Positions 8,342 to 17,768 of a stretch of 64,000 bases of DNA are shown here, one piece after another; the first letter of the stretch is position 1; each line of letters starts with the position of its first letter. A model generated the notes under the pieces. It had not been told where the DNA came from and did no database searches. It saw nothing but the letters and a program-made list of their open reading frames with translations. The translations under genes and the position numbers were made by a program. Origin of the DNA: Ramlibacter tataouinensis TTB310 (GTDB taxonomy: Bacteria; Pseudomonadota; Gammaproteobacteria; Burkholderiales; Burkholderiaceae_C); contig NC_015677.1 in assembly GCF_000215705.1 (NCBI RefSeq), positions 310,001 through 374,000 of the forward strand, given 5' to 3'.

Positions 8342-9652
8342 GTGAGCCAGCGCATCGACTACTTCCTCGCGCCGCAAAGCCCGTGGACCTACCTGGGCCA
8401 CGAGCGCTTCATGCGCATCGCGCAGGCGGCCGGCGCCACGGTGCGCGTGCTGCCCATGGACCTGGGCCAGGTGTTCCCGGTCTCCGGCGGCCTGCCCCTG
8501 CCCCAGCGGGCGCCGCAGCGCCAGGCCTACCGATTGGTGGAACTGCAGCGCTTCGCGCGCCATCTGCGGCTGCCGCTGAACCTGAAGCCCCGGTTCTTTC
8601 CCGTGGCCGGCGACGACGCGGCGCGCCTGATCATCGCGGTGGACATGCGCGAGGGCACCGAAGCGGCGATGCGGCTGGTCGGCGCCGTGCTGGCGGCGGT
8701 GTGGGCCCAGGAGCGCGACATCGCCGACACGGCCGTGCTGGCCCAGCTGCTGGACGAGCAGGGCCTGCCGGTGCAGCGCCTGCAGGACGCGCGCGATGCG
8801 CAGGTGCAGGGGCGCTATGAAGCCGCCACGCGGCAGGCCATAGCCGCCGGGGTGTTCGGCGCCCCCAGCTACGTGGTGGAGGGCGAGATCTTCTGGGGCC
8901 AGGACCGGCTCGACTTCCTGGAGCGCAGGCTCAACCGCAACGACAAGGAGAACCTCATGGGTGAATTCATCGATCTGAAGGCCGCCGACGGCAACGTGTT
9001 CCCGGCCTACGTGGCCAGGCCCGCCGGCCAGCCCAGGGCCGCCGTCGTGGTGCTGCAGGAGATCTTCGGCGTCAACTCGCACATCCGCTCGGTGGCCGAC
9101 GGCTACGCGGCGCAGGGCTACCTGGCCGTGGCCCCGTCCACCTTCCACCGGGTCAAGCCGCAGGTCGAGCTGGGCTATGCCGAGGCCGACATGAGCGCCG
9201 GCTTCGCGCTCAAGACCGCGGTGGAGGCGCTGCCCGCCCCCGGCGTGATGCAGGACATCCAGGCCGCCATCGACTGGGCCGCGGGGCAGAAGGCCGGCTC
9301 GGGCAAGGTGGGCATCGTCGGCTTCTGCTGGGGCGGCCTGCTGACCTGGCGCGCCGCCTGCACGCTCAAGGGCCTGTCGGCGGCCGTGCCCTACTACGGC
9401 GGCGGGGTGACCACGCCGGACGAGGTGGCCCGCGTGCCCCGGGTGCCGGTGCTGGCGCACTTCGGCGACCAGGACCACTGGATCCCGCTGGACAGCGTGG
9501 AAGCCTTCAAGCGCGCCCACCCGGACGTGGAGGTGCACGTCTACCAGGCCAACCACGGCTTCAACTGCGACCAGCGCGGCTCGCACAACGCCGAGGCGGC
9601 GAAGCTGGCGCGCGAGCGCACGCTGGCGTTCTTCGCCAAGCACCTGGGGTGA
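8342..9652 (+). CDS. 2-hydroxychromene-2-carboxylate isomerase / dienelactone hydrolase in-frame fusion
   Basis: One 436-codon frame covers two complete enzymes. Residues 1-~203 are a DsbA-fold/kappa-GST-like isomerase ([17 protein letters not shown] start, [10 protein letters not shown] near the end). From Met206 on is a dienelactone hydrolase with triad Cys329 (GFCWGG), Asp376 (FGDQDHW) and His405 (NHGFNCD). The start is a GTG at 8342 after GGAG. No stop separates the halves, but a perfect AAGGAG lies 6 nt before the ATG for Met206, so the hydrolase can also be made separately. The likely history is loss of the isomerase stop codon. Both families act in aromatic degradation or detoxification; the substrate is unknown. 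Confidence 0.88.
   Translation: MSQRIDYFLAPQSPWTYLGHERFMRIAQAAGATVRVLPMDLGQVFPVSGGLPLPQRAPQRQAYRLVELQRFARHLRLPLNLKPRFFPVAGDDAARLIIAVDMREGTEAAMRLVGAVLAAVWAQERDIADTAVLAQLLDEQGLPVQRLQDARDAQVQGRYEAATRQAIAAGVFGAPSYVVEGEIFWGQDRLDFLERRLNRNDKENLMGEFIDLKAADGNVFPAYVARPAGQPRAAVVVLQEIFGVNSHIRSVADGYAAQGYLAVAPSTFHRVKPQVELGYAEADMSAGFALKTAVEALPAPGVMQDIQAAIDWAAGQKAGSGKVGIVGFCWGGLLTWRAACTLKGLSAAVPYYGGGVTTPDEVARVPRVPVLAHFGDQDHWIPLDSVEAFKRAHPDVEVHVYQANHGFNCDQRGSHNAEAAKLARERTLAFFAKHLG
8945..8959 (+). promoter_or_regulatory. Internal Shine-Dalgarno and start codon for the dienelactone hydrolase half
   Basis: AAGGAG at 8945-8950 stands 6 nt before ATG 8957, in the middle of the fused isomerase/hydrolase frame. The residues it encodes (NDKENLM) look like a translated ribosome site rather than an evolved linker. 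It could yield a free 231-aa hydrolase ending at 9652 in addition to the fusion. Confidence 0.75.
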
Positions 9653-9659
9653 GCGGCCG

Positions 9660-10556
9660 GTGGGCCGTTTCCTCCAAGGCCTGGCAGCCGGGTGGGTGGC
9701 GGCCGTCTTGGCCATCGCCGCCCTGCCCGCCGCGGCGGCGGACTATGCCGGCCCCCTCTTCGACGCCCACCTGCACTACAACGACGAGGCCTGGTCCGGG
9801 CCGCACCCGCTGGCCGACGTGCTGGCGCGCATGCAGCGCAACGGCGTGCGCGCGATCATCGCCAACTCGCGGCCGAACGACGGCACGCAGGCCCTGGCCT
9901 CGTCGCCGCAGACCCGCCAGGCCGGCGTGGCGGTGGTGCCCTTCGTGCGCCTGTACCGCAACCGGGCCGACTACACCAGCTGGTTCCGTGACGAGGGCAT
10001 CTACGAGATGGTGCGCACCGAGCTGGCGCGCGGCACCGAAGCGGGGCCGTTCCGCGGCATCGGCGAGTTCCACCTGTACGACAGCGCCAACGCGCAGGGT
10101 CCGGTGGCGCGCAAGCTGATGCAGCTGGCCGAGGAGCGGCAGCTTGCGGTGCTGGCGCATGTGGACGACGTGGCGGTGGACCGGCTGATGGCCGCCACGC
10201 CCTCGCGCGGGCAGAAGGTCCGCCTGATCTGGGCCCACACCGGCATCGCCGGCGCGCCCGCGGCGCGGGTCGACGAGCTGATGGCCAAATACCCGCTGCT
10301 GGTGGGCGAGCTGTCCTACCGGCCGGGACTGACCTGCGACGGCGGCACGCTGTGCGGCGACTGGCGCGCGCTGCTGCTCAAGTACCCGACGCGCTTCGTG
10401 ATCGGCTCGGACACCTGGGTCAACCAGCGGTGGCTGTACTACGACGAGCTGATGGCCGGCTACCGCCGCTGGCTGGGCGCCCTGCCGCCCGGGGTGGCGC
10501 GCCGCATCGCCTGGGACAATGGCGCCTCCCTGTTCGGCGTCGCCGACCCCAAGTAG
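9660..10556 (+). CDS. Exported amidohydrolase-family protein
   Basis: 298-aa TIM-barrel metal-dependent hydrolase with an N-terminal signal peptide (cleavage predicted after the AAA near residue 27), so periplasmic. The HxH metal motif DAHLHYN gives His37 and His39; a later His in IWAHTG and the Asp in IGSDTW complete a typical metal site. The GTG start at 9660 lies 7 bp after the upstream stop and is needed to include the signal peptide. It belongs to the amidohydrolase/TatD-like group. Possibly cotranscribed with the upstream isomerase/hydrolase and the downstream GST. The substrate is unknown. Confidence 0.85.
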   Translation: MGRFLQGLAAGWVAAVLAIAALPAAAADYAGPLFDAHLHYNDEAWSGPHPLADVLARMQRNGVRAIIANSRPNDGTQALASSPQTRQAGVAVVPFVRLYRNRADYTSWFRDEGIYEMVRTELARGTEAGPFRGIGEFHLYDSANAQGPVARKLMQLAEERQLAVLAHVDDVAVDRLMAATPSRGQKVRLIWAHTGIAGAPAARVDELMAKYPLLVGELSYRPGLTCDGGTLCGDWRALLLKYPTRFVIGSDTWVNQRWLYYDELMAGYRRWLGALPPGVARRIAWDNGASLFGVADPK

Positions 10557-10563
10557 GACAACG

Positions 10564-11214
10564 ATGATCCAGCTGCACTATTACCCCAGCACCGCCTCCA
10601 TGGTCCCGCACATCGTGCTGGAGGAGATGGGCGCGCCCTACGAGCGCGTGCTGGTCGACCGCGCCGCAGGCGTTCACAAGCAGGCGCCCTACCTGCGGCT
10701 CAACCCGAACGGCCTGATCCCGGTGCTGACCGAGGGCGACCTGGTGCTGTACGAGACGGCGGCCATCGTGCTGCACCTGTGCGACACGAACCCGCAGGCC
10801 GGCCTGGCGCCGGCTATCGGCAGTCCCGGGCGCGCGCACTTCTACAAGTGGCTGGCCTGGCTGACCAACACGCTGCAGGCGACGCTGATCGTCTACTTCT
10901 ATCCGGAGCGCTGGGTCGCCGAAGGCAACACCGCCTGCGCCGCCGAAGTCAAGGCGCAGGCCGAGCGCAGGATCGCCGGCCTGCTGGACCAGCTCGATGC
11001 CGAGCTGGCCCGCCACGGCGCCGAGTGGTTCCTGGGCCAGCGCTTCAGCGCGGTGGACGCCTACGTATTCACGCTGTGCCGCTGGACCCGCAATTTCGCC
11101 TCGGCGCCGGCGCGCAGCCGTCCGTATCTGGGGCCCTACCTCCAGCGCATGCTGGCCCGCCCGGCGGTGCAGCGCGTCCTGGCCAACGAGAAGCTAGCCG
11201 CGCCCTTCGTCTAA
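10564..11214 (+). CDS. Glutathione S-transferase family protein
   Basis: 216-aa cytosolic GST-like protein: N-terminal thioredoxin-fold domain (about 1-78, including NPNGLIPVL with the cis-Pro and YETAAI, the glutathione gamma-glutamyl contact) and an all-helical C-terminal domain (about 88-210). The catalytic position near STASMVPH has Ser rather than Tyr, as in beta or theta-like bacterial GSTs. It starts 7 bp after the amidohydrolase and shares 4 bp with the convergent DUF72 gene at its end. Likely role: detoxification or glutathione-dependent transformation in the same accessory cluster as the isomerase. Confidence 0.92.
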   Translation: MIQLHYYPSTASMVPHIVLEEMGAPYERVLVDRAAGVHKQAPYLRLNPNGLIPVLTEGDLVLYETAAIVLHLCDTNPQAGLAPAIGSPGRAHFYKWLAWLTNTLQATLIVYFYPERWVAEGNTACAAEVKAQAERRIAGLLDQLDAELARHGAEWFLGQRFSAVDAYVFTLCRWTRNFASAPARSRPYLGPYLQRMLARPAVQRVLANEKLAAPFV

Positions 11215-11948
11215 CGCGCTGCCAGCGCCTGCACCAGCGCCAGCCCATCGCCCACCGCGGCCCCGGCGGCGGTGTTGTCGAAGATGCACCAGACCTCGAT
11301 GCCCTGGTCCAGCGCCTGGACGATGCGCCATGCCAGCGCCTGCAGCAGCGCCGGCTCGTAGGCCGAGTAGTACATGCGCGGCGAGCCGTGCAGCCTCAGA
11401 TACACGCGCTGCGGCCAGCCGCCGGGCCAGCGGCCGGCCTCGTGCAGCACCGGGTCGGCCAGCACCCGGGACCATTGCAGATCCCGCAGCAGCGCGTCGA
11501 CGCCCGGCTCGAACCAGCTGGTGTGGCGCGGCTCCACCGCGACGGGGCCTGCATGCCGGGACCGCAGCTGCTGCGCGAACGCGCGGACCGTCGCGGGCTC
11601 GAACGCCAGGCTGGGCGGCAGCTGCACCAGCAGCACGCCCAGGCGCGCGCCCAGCCCGGCCACCTGCTGCACGAAGCCGTCCAGCTCGGGCCCGCAGCCC
11701 GCCAGGCGCCGCTCGTGCGTGATGCCGCGCGGCAGCTTGACCGAGAAGCGGAAGCCCTCCGGCACGTCGCCCGCCCAGCGCTCGTAGGTGGCGCGCGCGT
11801 GCGGCCGGTAGAACGAGGAGTTGATCTCGACGGCGTTGAAGCGGCCGGCATATCGCTGCAGGTGGCTGCCCTCGGGCGGGAACCGCGGCTGCACCGCGCG
11901 CGACAGGCTCCAGCCGGCGCAGCCGATGAAGCTCAGTCCTGCCGCCAC
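11211..11948 (-). CDS. DUF72 domain protein
   Basis: 245-aa DUF72 (YecE-like) TIM-barrel protein. Family blocks visible: FIGCAGWSL near the start, YAGRFNAVEINSSFYR at about residues 35-50, GFRFSVKLPR, VAVEPRHTSW and YLRLHG. The molecular function of the family is not established. The GTG start at 11948 is chosen because GGAAGAACG lies directly before it and it adds only a few residues before the conserved FIGCAGW; this makes the gene overlap the LysR gene end by 16 bp. Last gene of the minus-strand hemB-corA-lysR-DUF72 run. Confidence 0.88.
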   Translation of the reverse strand: MAAGLSFIGCAGWSLSRAVQPRFPPEGSHLQRYAGRFNAVEINSSFYRPHARATYERWAGDVPEGFRFSVKLPRGITHERRLAGCGPELDGFVQQVAGLGARLGVLLVQLPPSLAFEPATVRAFAQQLRSRHAGPVAVEPRHTSWFEPGVDALLRDLQWSRVLADPVLHEAGRWPGGWPQRVYLRLHGSPRMYYSAYEPALLQALAWRIVQALDQGIEVWCIFDNTAAGAAVGDGLALVQALAAR

Positions 11949-12820
11949 CGTTCTTCCAGATAGGCGACCAGCGCCCGCAGCGCGGCGCTGTTGTGGCGGC
12001 GCTGCGCATAGGCGGCGTGCAGCCAGACGTCGCGCGGCGAGAACGCCGCCAGCGTGCCCTCGAGCGCGCCGCTGTCCAGGTGCGGCTGCAGGATCAGCCG
12101 CGGCGCGTACACCACGCCCAGGCCCTGCAGCGCCAGCGGCAGCAGGGGCACGGGGTCGGTGGCATGGACCCGGCTGCGCACCGGCACGGTGTAGGGCTCG
12201 CCCTCGACCTCGAAGCGCCACTCGTGGCCGTTGTCGCGCACGGCGAACGTCAGCGCGTCATGGTCGGTCAGGTCGTCCGGATGCGCCGGGCGGCCGCGTC
12301 GCGCCCAGTACGCGGGGCTGGCGCAGGCCAGGAATTCCATGCGCTGGAGCTTGCGCACGATCAGGCTGGGGTCGGCCAGGCGGCCGACGCGGATCGCCAG
12401 GTCGATGCCTTCGCCCACCATGTCCACCAGCTGGTTGCTCAGGTCCACGCTCACCGTCACCTGCGGATGGCGCGCCATGAACCCGCCCAGCAGCTCGGGC
12501 AGCTGCTCGTGCCCCAGCCCCTGAGGCGCCGTCAGCCGCAGCCGCCCGCTGGGCTCGCGGGCGCGGTGCTGCAGCTCCAGCCGGGTCAGCTCGATCATGT
12601 CCACCAGCGGCTGGCTGCGCTCCAGCAGCAGCTGGCCGGCATCGGTCAGGCTCACCATGCGGGTGGACCGGTTCAGCAGGCGCACGCCCAGCCGGGTTTC
12701 CAGCTCGGCGACGTACTTGCTGACGTTGGCCTTGGAGACGTCCAGCACCTCGGCGGCCATGGAGAAGCTGCCGCGGCGCGCGACCTCGCGGAAGGTCTTG
12801 ATCAGCTCCAGCGTGTCCAC
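11933..12820 (-). CDS. LysR-family transcriptional regulator
   Basis: 295-aa regulator with an N-terminal winged helix-turn-helix (residues 1-60; FSMAAEVLDVSKANVSKYVAELE) and a periplasmic-binding-like effector domain (about 90-290). The sequence AANVSK-type recognition helix resembles the AaeR/DsdC-like clade often controlling neighbouring transport or detoxification genes. The start is GTG 12820, which lies 3 bp before the end of corA, so it is probably cotranscribed with hemB-corA. No divergent gene is present, so its target is unclear. Confidence 0.93.
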   Translation of the reverse strand: MDTLELIKTFREVARRGSFSMAAEVLDVSKANVSKYVAELETRLGVRLLNRSTRMVSLTDAGQLLLERSQPLVDMIELTRLELQHRAREPSGRLRLTAPQGLGHEQLPELLGGFMARHPQVTVSVDLSNQLVDMVGEGIDLAIRVGRLADPSLIVRKLQRMEFLACASPAYWARRGRPAHPDDLTDHDALTFAVRDNGHEWRFEVEGEPYTVPVRSRVHATDPVPLLPLALQGLGVVYAPRLILQPHLDSGALEGTLAAFSPRDVWLHAAYAQRRHNSAALRALVAYLEERWRQD

Positions 12821-12823
12821 GCG

Positions 12824-13924
12824 TCAGCGCCCGGTGCGGGCCAGGTAGCGCTTGCGGCGGAACACGAAGGCCAGCGCCAAGGCGATGGCCACCATGCCGG
12901 CCACGGCGACCCAGAACCCCATGGGCTGGCCCACCAGCGGCATCAGCTCGAAGTTCATGCCGAACACGCCGGTGACCAGGTTGAGCGGCAGGAAGATGGC
13001 TGTCAGCGCCGTCAGCACCCGCATGATGTCGTTGGTGCGCTGGCTCTGCGCGGAGAAGTGGATCTGCACCACGGTCTCGGCGCCCTGTTCCATGCGGCGC
13101 ACGTGGTGCACCACGCGCTGGATGTGCTCGATCACGTCGCGCGAGCGCGCGATCAGGGCGTCGCGGTCGGCCTGCGCCAGGCCGGGCCAGGGCTGCTCCA
13201 GCAGGTTGTCCAGCCATTCCTGCATGGCGTCGTTCTGCTCCTCGCACAGGTTCTCCAGCGAGTGCAGGCGCGAGCGCGCGGCCAGCAGCGCGTTCCAGTC
13301 GGCGCCGCTGGCCTGCGGAAGCAGCAGCTCCTGCTGCCAGCGGTCCATCTCGGCCGACAGCTGCTTGCGCAGCTCCAGGTAGCTGTCGACCATGACGTTG
13401 ACCATGCGCAGCATCAGGTCCGAGGGCGTGGCCGGCAGCCGGCTGCGGGTGGCCACGGTGAGGCCGTCGTTGTAGAGGGCATCGGACAGGTAGCGCTGCA
13501 GGAAGGACTTGGCGGTGAAGCAGCCGCCCGGATGGACCGACACCAGCAGCCGGTCGAACACCACGAAGCCGACCGCGCGGCTGCGGATGCGGTGGAACTG
13601 CGCCAGGGCCTGCGGCGGCTGCGCCGCCTCCAGCTCGATCTCGGCCCGGGCCTCCGCCTCGGTGGCCAGCCGCCGGAACACCATCAGGTCGTAGACCGAG
13701 GTGTAGTCGTAATGCGAGGGATGGGCCGGGTTCTCCAGGTCCTGCACGTGCAGGTCCAGCAGGGCCGACCCGCCCAGCCGCTGCGCCGCCTGCTGCAGCG
13801 CCGGCAGCTCCTGGGCCAGGGATTCCCGGTCCAGGTAGATCCAGACGAAGCCGTCGGCCGGCACCTGCGCCGGCACCGCCTCCAGGAAGCGCAGCGTGCC
13901 GCCGGCGACCTCGACGATCTGCAT
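12824..13924 (-). CDS. corA: CorA/ZntB-family divalent metal transporter
   Basis: 366-aa inner-membrane protein with a large cytoplasmic N-terminal domain and two C-terminal helices. The selectivity signature GMN is present in VFGMNFELMP before the second helix, and the long stalk helix lies at about residues 240-305. The family carries Mg2+, Co2+ or Zn2+ into (or, for ZntB, across) the cell. It starts 6 bp after the hemB stop. Coupling of hemB, whose enzyme in this lineage is probably Mg-dependent, with a divalent metal transporter is notable, though the carried ion cannot be read from sequence. Confidence 0.9.
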   Translation of the reverse strand: MQIVEVAGGTLRFLEAVPAQVPADGFVWIYLDRESLAQELPALQQAAQRLGGSALLDLHVQDLENPAHPSHYDYTSVYDLMVFRRLATEAEARAEIELEAAQPPQALAQFHRIRSRAVGFVVFDRLLVSVHPGGCFTAKSFLQRYLSDALYNDGLTVATRSRLPATPSDLMLRMVNVMVDSYLELRKQLSAEMDRWQQELLLPQASGADWNALLAARSRLHSLENLCEEQNDAMQEWLDNLLEQPWPGLAQADRDALIARSRDVIEHIQRVVHHVRRMEQGAETVVQIHFSAQSQRTNDIMRVLTALTAIFLPLNLVTGVFGMNFELMPLVGQPMGFWVAVAGMVAIALALAFVFRRKRYLARTGR

Positions 13925-13930
13925 CGGTGC

Positions 13931-15199
<1,269 letters not shown>

Positions 15200-15200
15200 C

Positions 15201-15206
15201 TACACT
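15201..15206 (+). promoter_or_regulatory. -10 box candidate for hemJ
   Basis: TACACT ends 6 nt before the hemJ ATG at 15213, immediately after the terminator. No Shine-Dalgarno sequence is seen, so the hemJ message may be leaderless. Confidence 0.45.
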
Positions 15207-15212
15207 CAGCTC

Positions 15213-15641
15213 ATGCTCTGGGTCAAAGCCTTCCACATCGTCTTCGTCGCCAGCTGGTTCGCGGGGCTGTTCTACCTGCCGCGCATCTTCGTCAACCTGG
15301 CCCTGGTGGCCCCGGGCTCGCTGGCCGAGCGCGACCGCCTGCTACTGATGGCGCGCAAGCTGCTGCGCTTCACCACCCTGCTGGCCGTGCCTGCCGTCGG
15401 GCTGGGATTGTGGCTGTGGCTGGGTTACGGCATCGGCCGGGGGCCGGGCAACGGCTGGATGCATGCCAAGCTCACCGCCGTGGTGCTGGCGCTGGGATAC
15501 CACCACGGCTGCGGCGTGCTGCTGCGCAGGTTCGAGGCCGGGCAGAACCGCCGCAGCGACCGCTGGTACCGCTGGTTCAACGAGGTTCCCGTGCTGCTGC
15601 TGGTGGCGGCCGTCGTGCTGGTGGTGGTCAAGCCCTTCTGA
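15213..15641 (+). CDS. hemJ: HemJ-type protoporphyrinogen IX oxidase (CopD-like membrane protein)
   Basis: 142-aa four-helix inner-membrane protein. The pattern matches HemJ (formerly UPF0093): WVKAFHIVFVASWFAGLFYLPRIFV at the start (recognised blocks: His8 and LFYLPR), WMHAKL with Lys86, YHHG, and a C-terminal RWFNEVP...VVVKPF. His8 and Lys86 correspond to the conserved His and Lys of the family, which oxidises protoporphyrinogen IX in the step before iron insertion. Its position opposite hemB supports the heme role. Some annotations call it CopD family. It is followed 9 bp later by a VanZ-like gene. Confidence 0.85.
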   Translation: MLWVKAFHIVFVASWFAGLFYLPRIFVNLALVAPGSLAERDRLLLMARKLLRFTTLLAVPAVGLGLWLWLGYGIGRGPGNGWMHAKLTAVVLALGYHHGCGVLLRRFEAGQNRRSDRWYRWFNEVPVLLLVAAVVLVVVKPF

Positions 15642-15650
15642 CGCAGCGCG

Positions 15651-16766
15651 ATGCCGGTCCACAAGACCTCGGCCTGGCCGCTGGCGCATGCCTACGCGGC
15701 GCTGATCGTCTATGCCAGCCTGTATCCCTTCGCGGACTGGCGCGACCAGGGCATAGCCCCCTGGGAGTTCCTGGCCAGCCCGCTGCCGCGTTACTGGACC
15801 GGCTTCGACGTGGCCGCCAACACCGTGGGCTATGCGCCGCTGGGCTTCCTGCTGGCACTCGGTTTCCTGCGCCGGCACCGGGACGCACCCCGGCGCAACA
15901 CGGGCGCCATCGCCCTGGCCACCCTCGTCGGCGCCGGGCTGGCCCTGGCCATGGAAGCCCTGCAGACCTACCTGCCTTCGCGCGTGCCGTCGAATGTCGA
16001 TTTCGCCCTCAATGCGGCGGGCACGCTGGGCGGCGCAGTGGCGGCCGGCGGGCTGGAGCTGGCCGGCGCCATCGACCGCTGGGGGCGCTTCCGCCAGCGC
16101 TGGTTCGTGGCCGAGGCGCGCGGCGCGCTGGTGCTGCTGGCGCTGTGGCCGTTCGCGCTGCTGTTCCCGGCCTCGGTGCCGCTGGGGCTGGGCCAGGTGT
16201 TCGAGCGCCTGGAGACGGCACTGGCCGAGTGGCTGCTGGACACGCCCTTCCTGGAATGGCTGCCGGTGCGCGACGTCGAGCTGCAGCCGCTGGTGCCCGG
16301 GGCCGAGATGGTCTGCGTGGCGCTGGGCACCCTGATCCCCTGCCTGCTGGGGTACTCGGTGATGCAGTCCATCAGCCGCCGGGCCGTGCTGGCCGGCGTG
16401 GCCGTGACGGCCGGGGTGCTGGCGACGGCCCTGTCGGCCGCGCTGAGCTGGGGCCCGGTGCATGCCTGGGCCTGGCTGAGCCTGCCGGTGCGGCTGGGCC
16501 TGGTGGTGGGCCTGGCGCTGGCCCTGGTCCTGCTGCCGCTGCCGCGGCGCGGCTGCGCCGCGCTGGTGCTGCTGGCGCTGGTGGTCCACCTCAGCCTGCT
16601 GAACCAGGCGCCGGCCAGCGCCTATTTCGCCGACACGCTGGCCGCCTGGGAGCAGGGCCGGTTCATCCGCTTCAACGGCCTGGCGCAGTGGCTCGGCTGG
16701 CTGTGGCCTTATGCCACCCTGGTGTATGTGCTGGTGCGGGTCTCGCGGGCGGAAGGCGGCTCCTAG
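15651..16766 (+). CDS. VanZ-like integral membrane protein
   Basis: 371-aa protein with about nine or ten hydrophobic helices. The N-terminal third holds the VanZ-like pattern (ASLYPFADW, then FDVAANTVGYAPLGFLL, then LPSRVPSNVDFALNAAG). VanZ of enterococci gives low-level teicoplanin resistance, but bacterial homologues are mostly uncharacterised and this one is much longer than VanZ. It starts 9 bp after hemJ and ends 9 bp before the ferredoxin gene, so it probably belongs to one transcript. No function is proposed beyond an envelope-related membrane role. Confidence 0.85.
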   Translation: MPVHKTSAWPLAHAYAALIVYASLYPFADWRDQGIAPWEFLASPLPRYWTGFDVAANTVGYAPLGFLLALGFLRRHRDAPRRNTGAIALATLVGAGLALAMEALQTYLPSRVPSNVDFALNAAGTLGGAVAAGGLELAGAIDRWGRFRQRWFVAEARGALVLLALWPFALLFPASVPLGLGQVFERLETALAEWLLDTPFLEWLPVRDVELQPLVPGAEMVCVALGTLIPCLLGYSVMQSISRRAVLAGVAVTAGVLATALSAALSWGPVHAWAWLSLPVRLGLVVGLALALVLLPLPRRGCAALVLLALVVHLSLLNQAPASAYFADTLAAWEQGRFIRFNGLAQWLGWLWPYATLVYVLVRVSRAEGGS

Positions 16767-16769
16767 AAT
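16764..16769 (+). promoter_or_regulatory. -10 box candidate for the 2Fe-2S ferredoxin gene
   Basis: TAGAAT ends exactly 6 nt before ATG 16776 and overlaps the end of the VanZ-like gene. No ribosome site is visible before the ATG. Confidence 0.4.
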
Positions 16770-16775
16770 CCCCGC

Positions 16776-17123
16776 ATGAGCGCGCCGTCCGACCCCTCGG
16801 GTTCCTACTACAAGCACCACGTCTTCTTCTGCCTGAACGAGCGCAAGGGCGAGGCCTGCTGCGCCGACCATGGCGCCCAGAAGGCCTTCGACCGCTGCAA
16901 GAAGCAGGTGAAGGCGGCCGGCCTGGCCGGCCCCGGCGGCGTGCGCGTCAACAAGGCGGGCTGCCTGGACCGCTGCGCCGCCGGCCCGGTGGCGGTGGTC
17001 TACCCCGAGGCCGTCTGGTACACCTACGTGGATGCCGACGACATCGACGAGATCGTCGAGTCGCACCTGAAGAACGGGCAAGTGGTCGAACGGCTGCTGA
17101 CCCCGCCCCACCTGGGGCGCTGA
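16776..17123 (+). CDS. (2Fe-2S) ferredoxin domain protein, thioredoxin-like
   Basis: 115-aa soluble electron carrier of the thioredoxin-like [2Fe-2S] ferredoxin family. Probable cluster ligands are Cys19 (FFC), Cys28 or Cys29, Cys63 and Cys67 (GCLDRC), matching the family spacing with a final CX3C. Small proteins of this type transfer electrons or assist metal insertion. The message may begin at the ATG itself (see the -10 box 6 nt upstream). The stop overlaps the next start (TGATG), so it is coupled to the alpha/beta hydrolase. Confidence 0.9.
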   Translation: MSAPSDPSGSYYKHHVFFCLNERKGEACCADHGAQKAFDRCKKQVKAAGLAGPGGVRVNKAGCLDRCAAGPVAVVYPEAVWYTYVDADDIDEIVESHLKNGQVVERLLTPPHLGR

Positions 17124-17749
17124 TGAACGCGCACAGCGAGCGGCTGAGCGTGATCGGGCCGGCGGGCGCGATCGAGGTGCTGCGCGACGAGCCCGCGGCC
17201 GACGTGGCGGCGCGGGGCACGGCCGTGATCGCGCACCCGCATCCCCTGTTCGGCGGCACCATGGACAACAAGGTGGTGCAGACCCTGGCGCGCGCCTTCG
17301 TGCAGACCGGCTGGCGCGCCATCCGCTTCAACTTCCGCGGCGTGGGCGCCACCGAAGGCCAGCACGACGAGGGCCGCGGCGAGGCGCAGGACCTGCTGGC
17401 CGTGGTGGCCGCGCTCGCGCCGCAGGGCCCGCTGGCGCTGGCGGGCTTCTCCTTCGGCGCCTTCGTCGCGAGCCGCGCGCTGGAGGCCTTGTGGGCCGGC
17501 CGCCCGGCCGAGAGCCTGGTGCTGGTGGGCACGGCCGCGTCGCGTTTCCCGGTGGCCACCCTGCCGGCCCAGGTGCACGAGCGCACCCTGGTCGTCCACG
17601 GCGAGCAGGACGACACCGTGCCCCTAGCCTCGGTGATGGACTGGGCGCGCCCGCAGTCACTGCCGGTTACGGTCGTGCCGGGCGGCGGCCATTTCTTTCA
17701 CGGACAATTGCCGCTCCTGAAGAGCTTGGTGGTTCGCCACCTGCGTTGA
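17123..17749 (+). CDS. Alpha/beta hydrolase
   Basis: 208-aa cytoplasmic hydrolase. Nucleophile Ser110 sits in GFSFGA, the oxyanion region in AHPHPLFGGTMDNK (residues 38-51), an acidic residue in HGEQDD and the catalytic His in GGGHFFHG. This dienelactone-hydrolase-like group, with HPHP near the N-terminus, is widespread in proteobacteria and of unknown substrate. It is coupled to the ferredoxin gene by a one-base overlap and is followed 19 bp later by dacC. Confidence 0.9.
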   Translation: MNAHSERLSVIGPAGAIEVLRDEPAADVAARGTAVIAHPHPLFGGTMDNKVVQTLARAFVQTGWRAIRFNFRGVGATEGQHDEGRGEAQDLLAVVAALAPQGPLALAGFSFGAFVASRALEALWAGRPAESLVLVGTAASRFPVATLPAQVHERTLVVHGEQDDTVPLASVMDWARPQSLPVTVVPGGGHFFHGQLPLLKSLVVRHLR

Positions 17750-17768
17750 CCCTCCCTCCTTCCGAACG

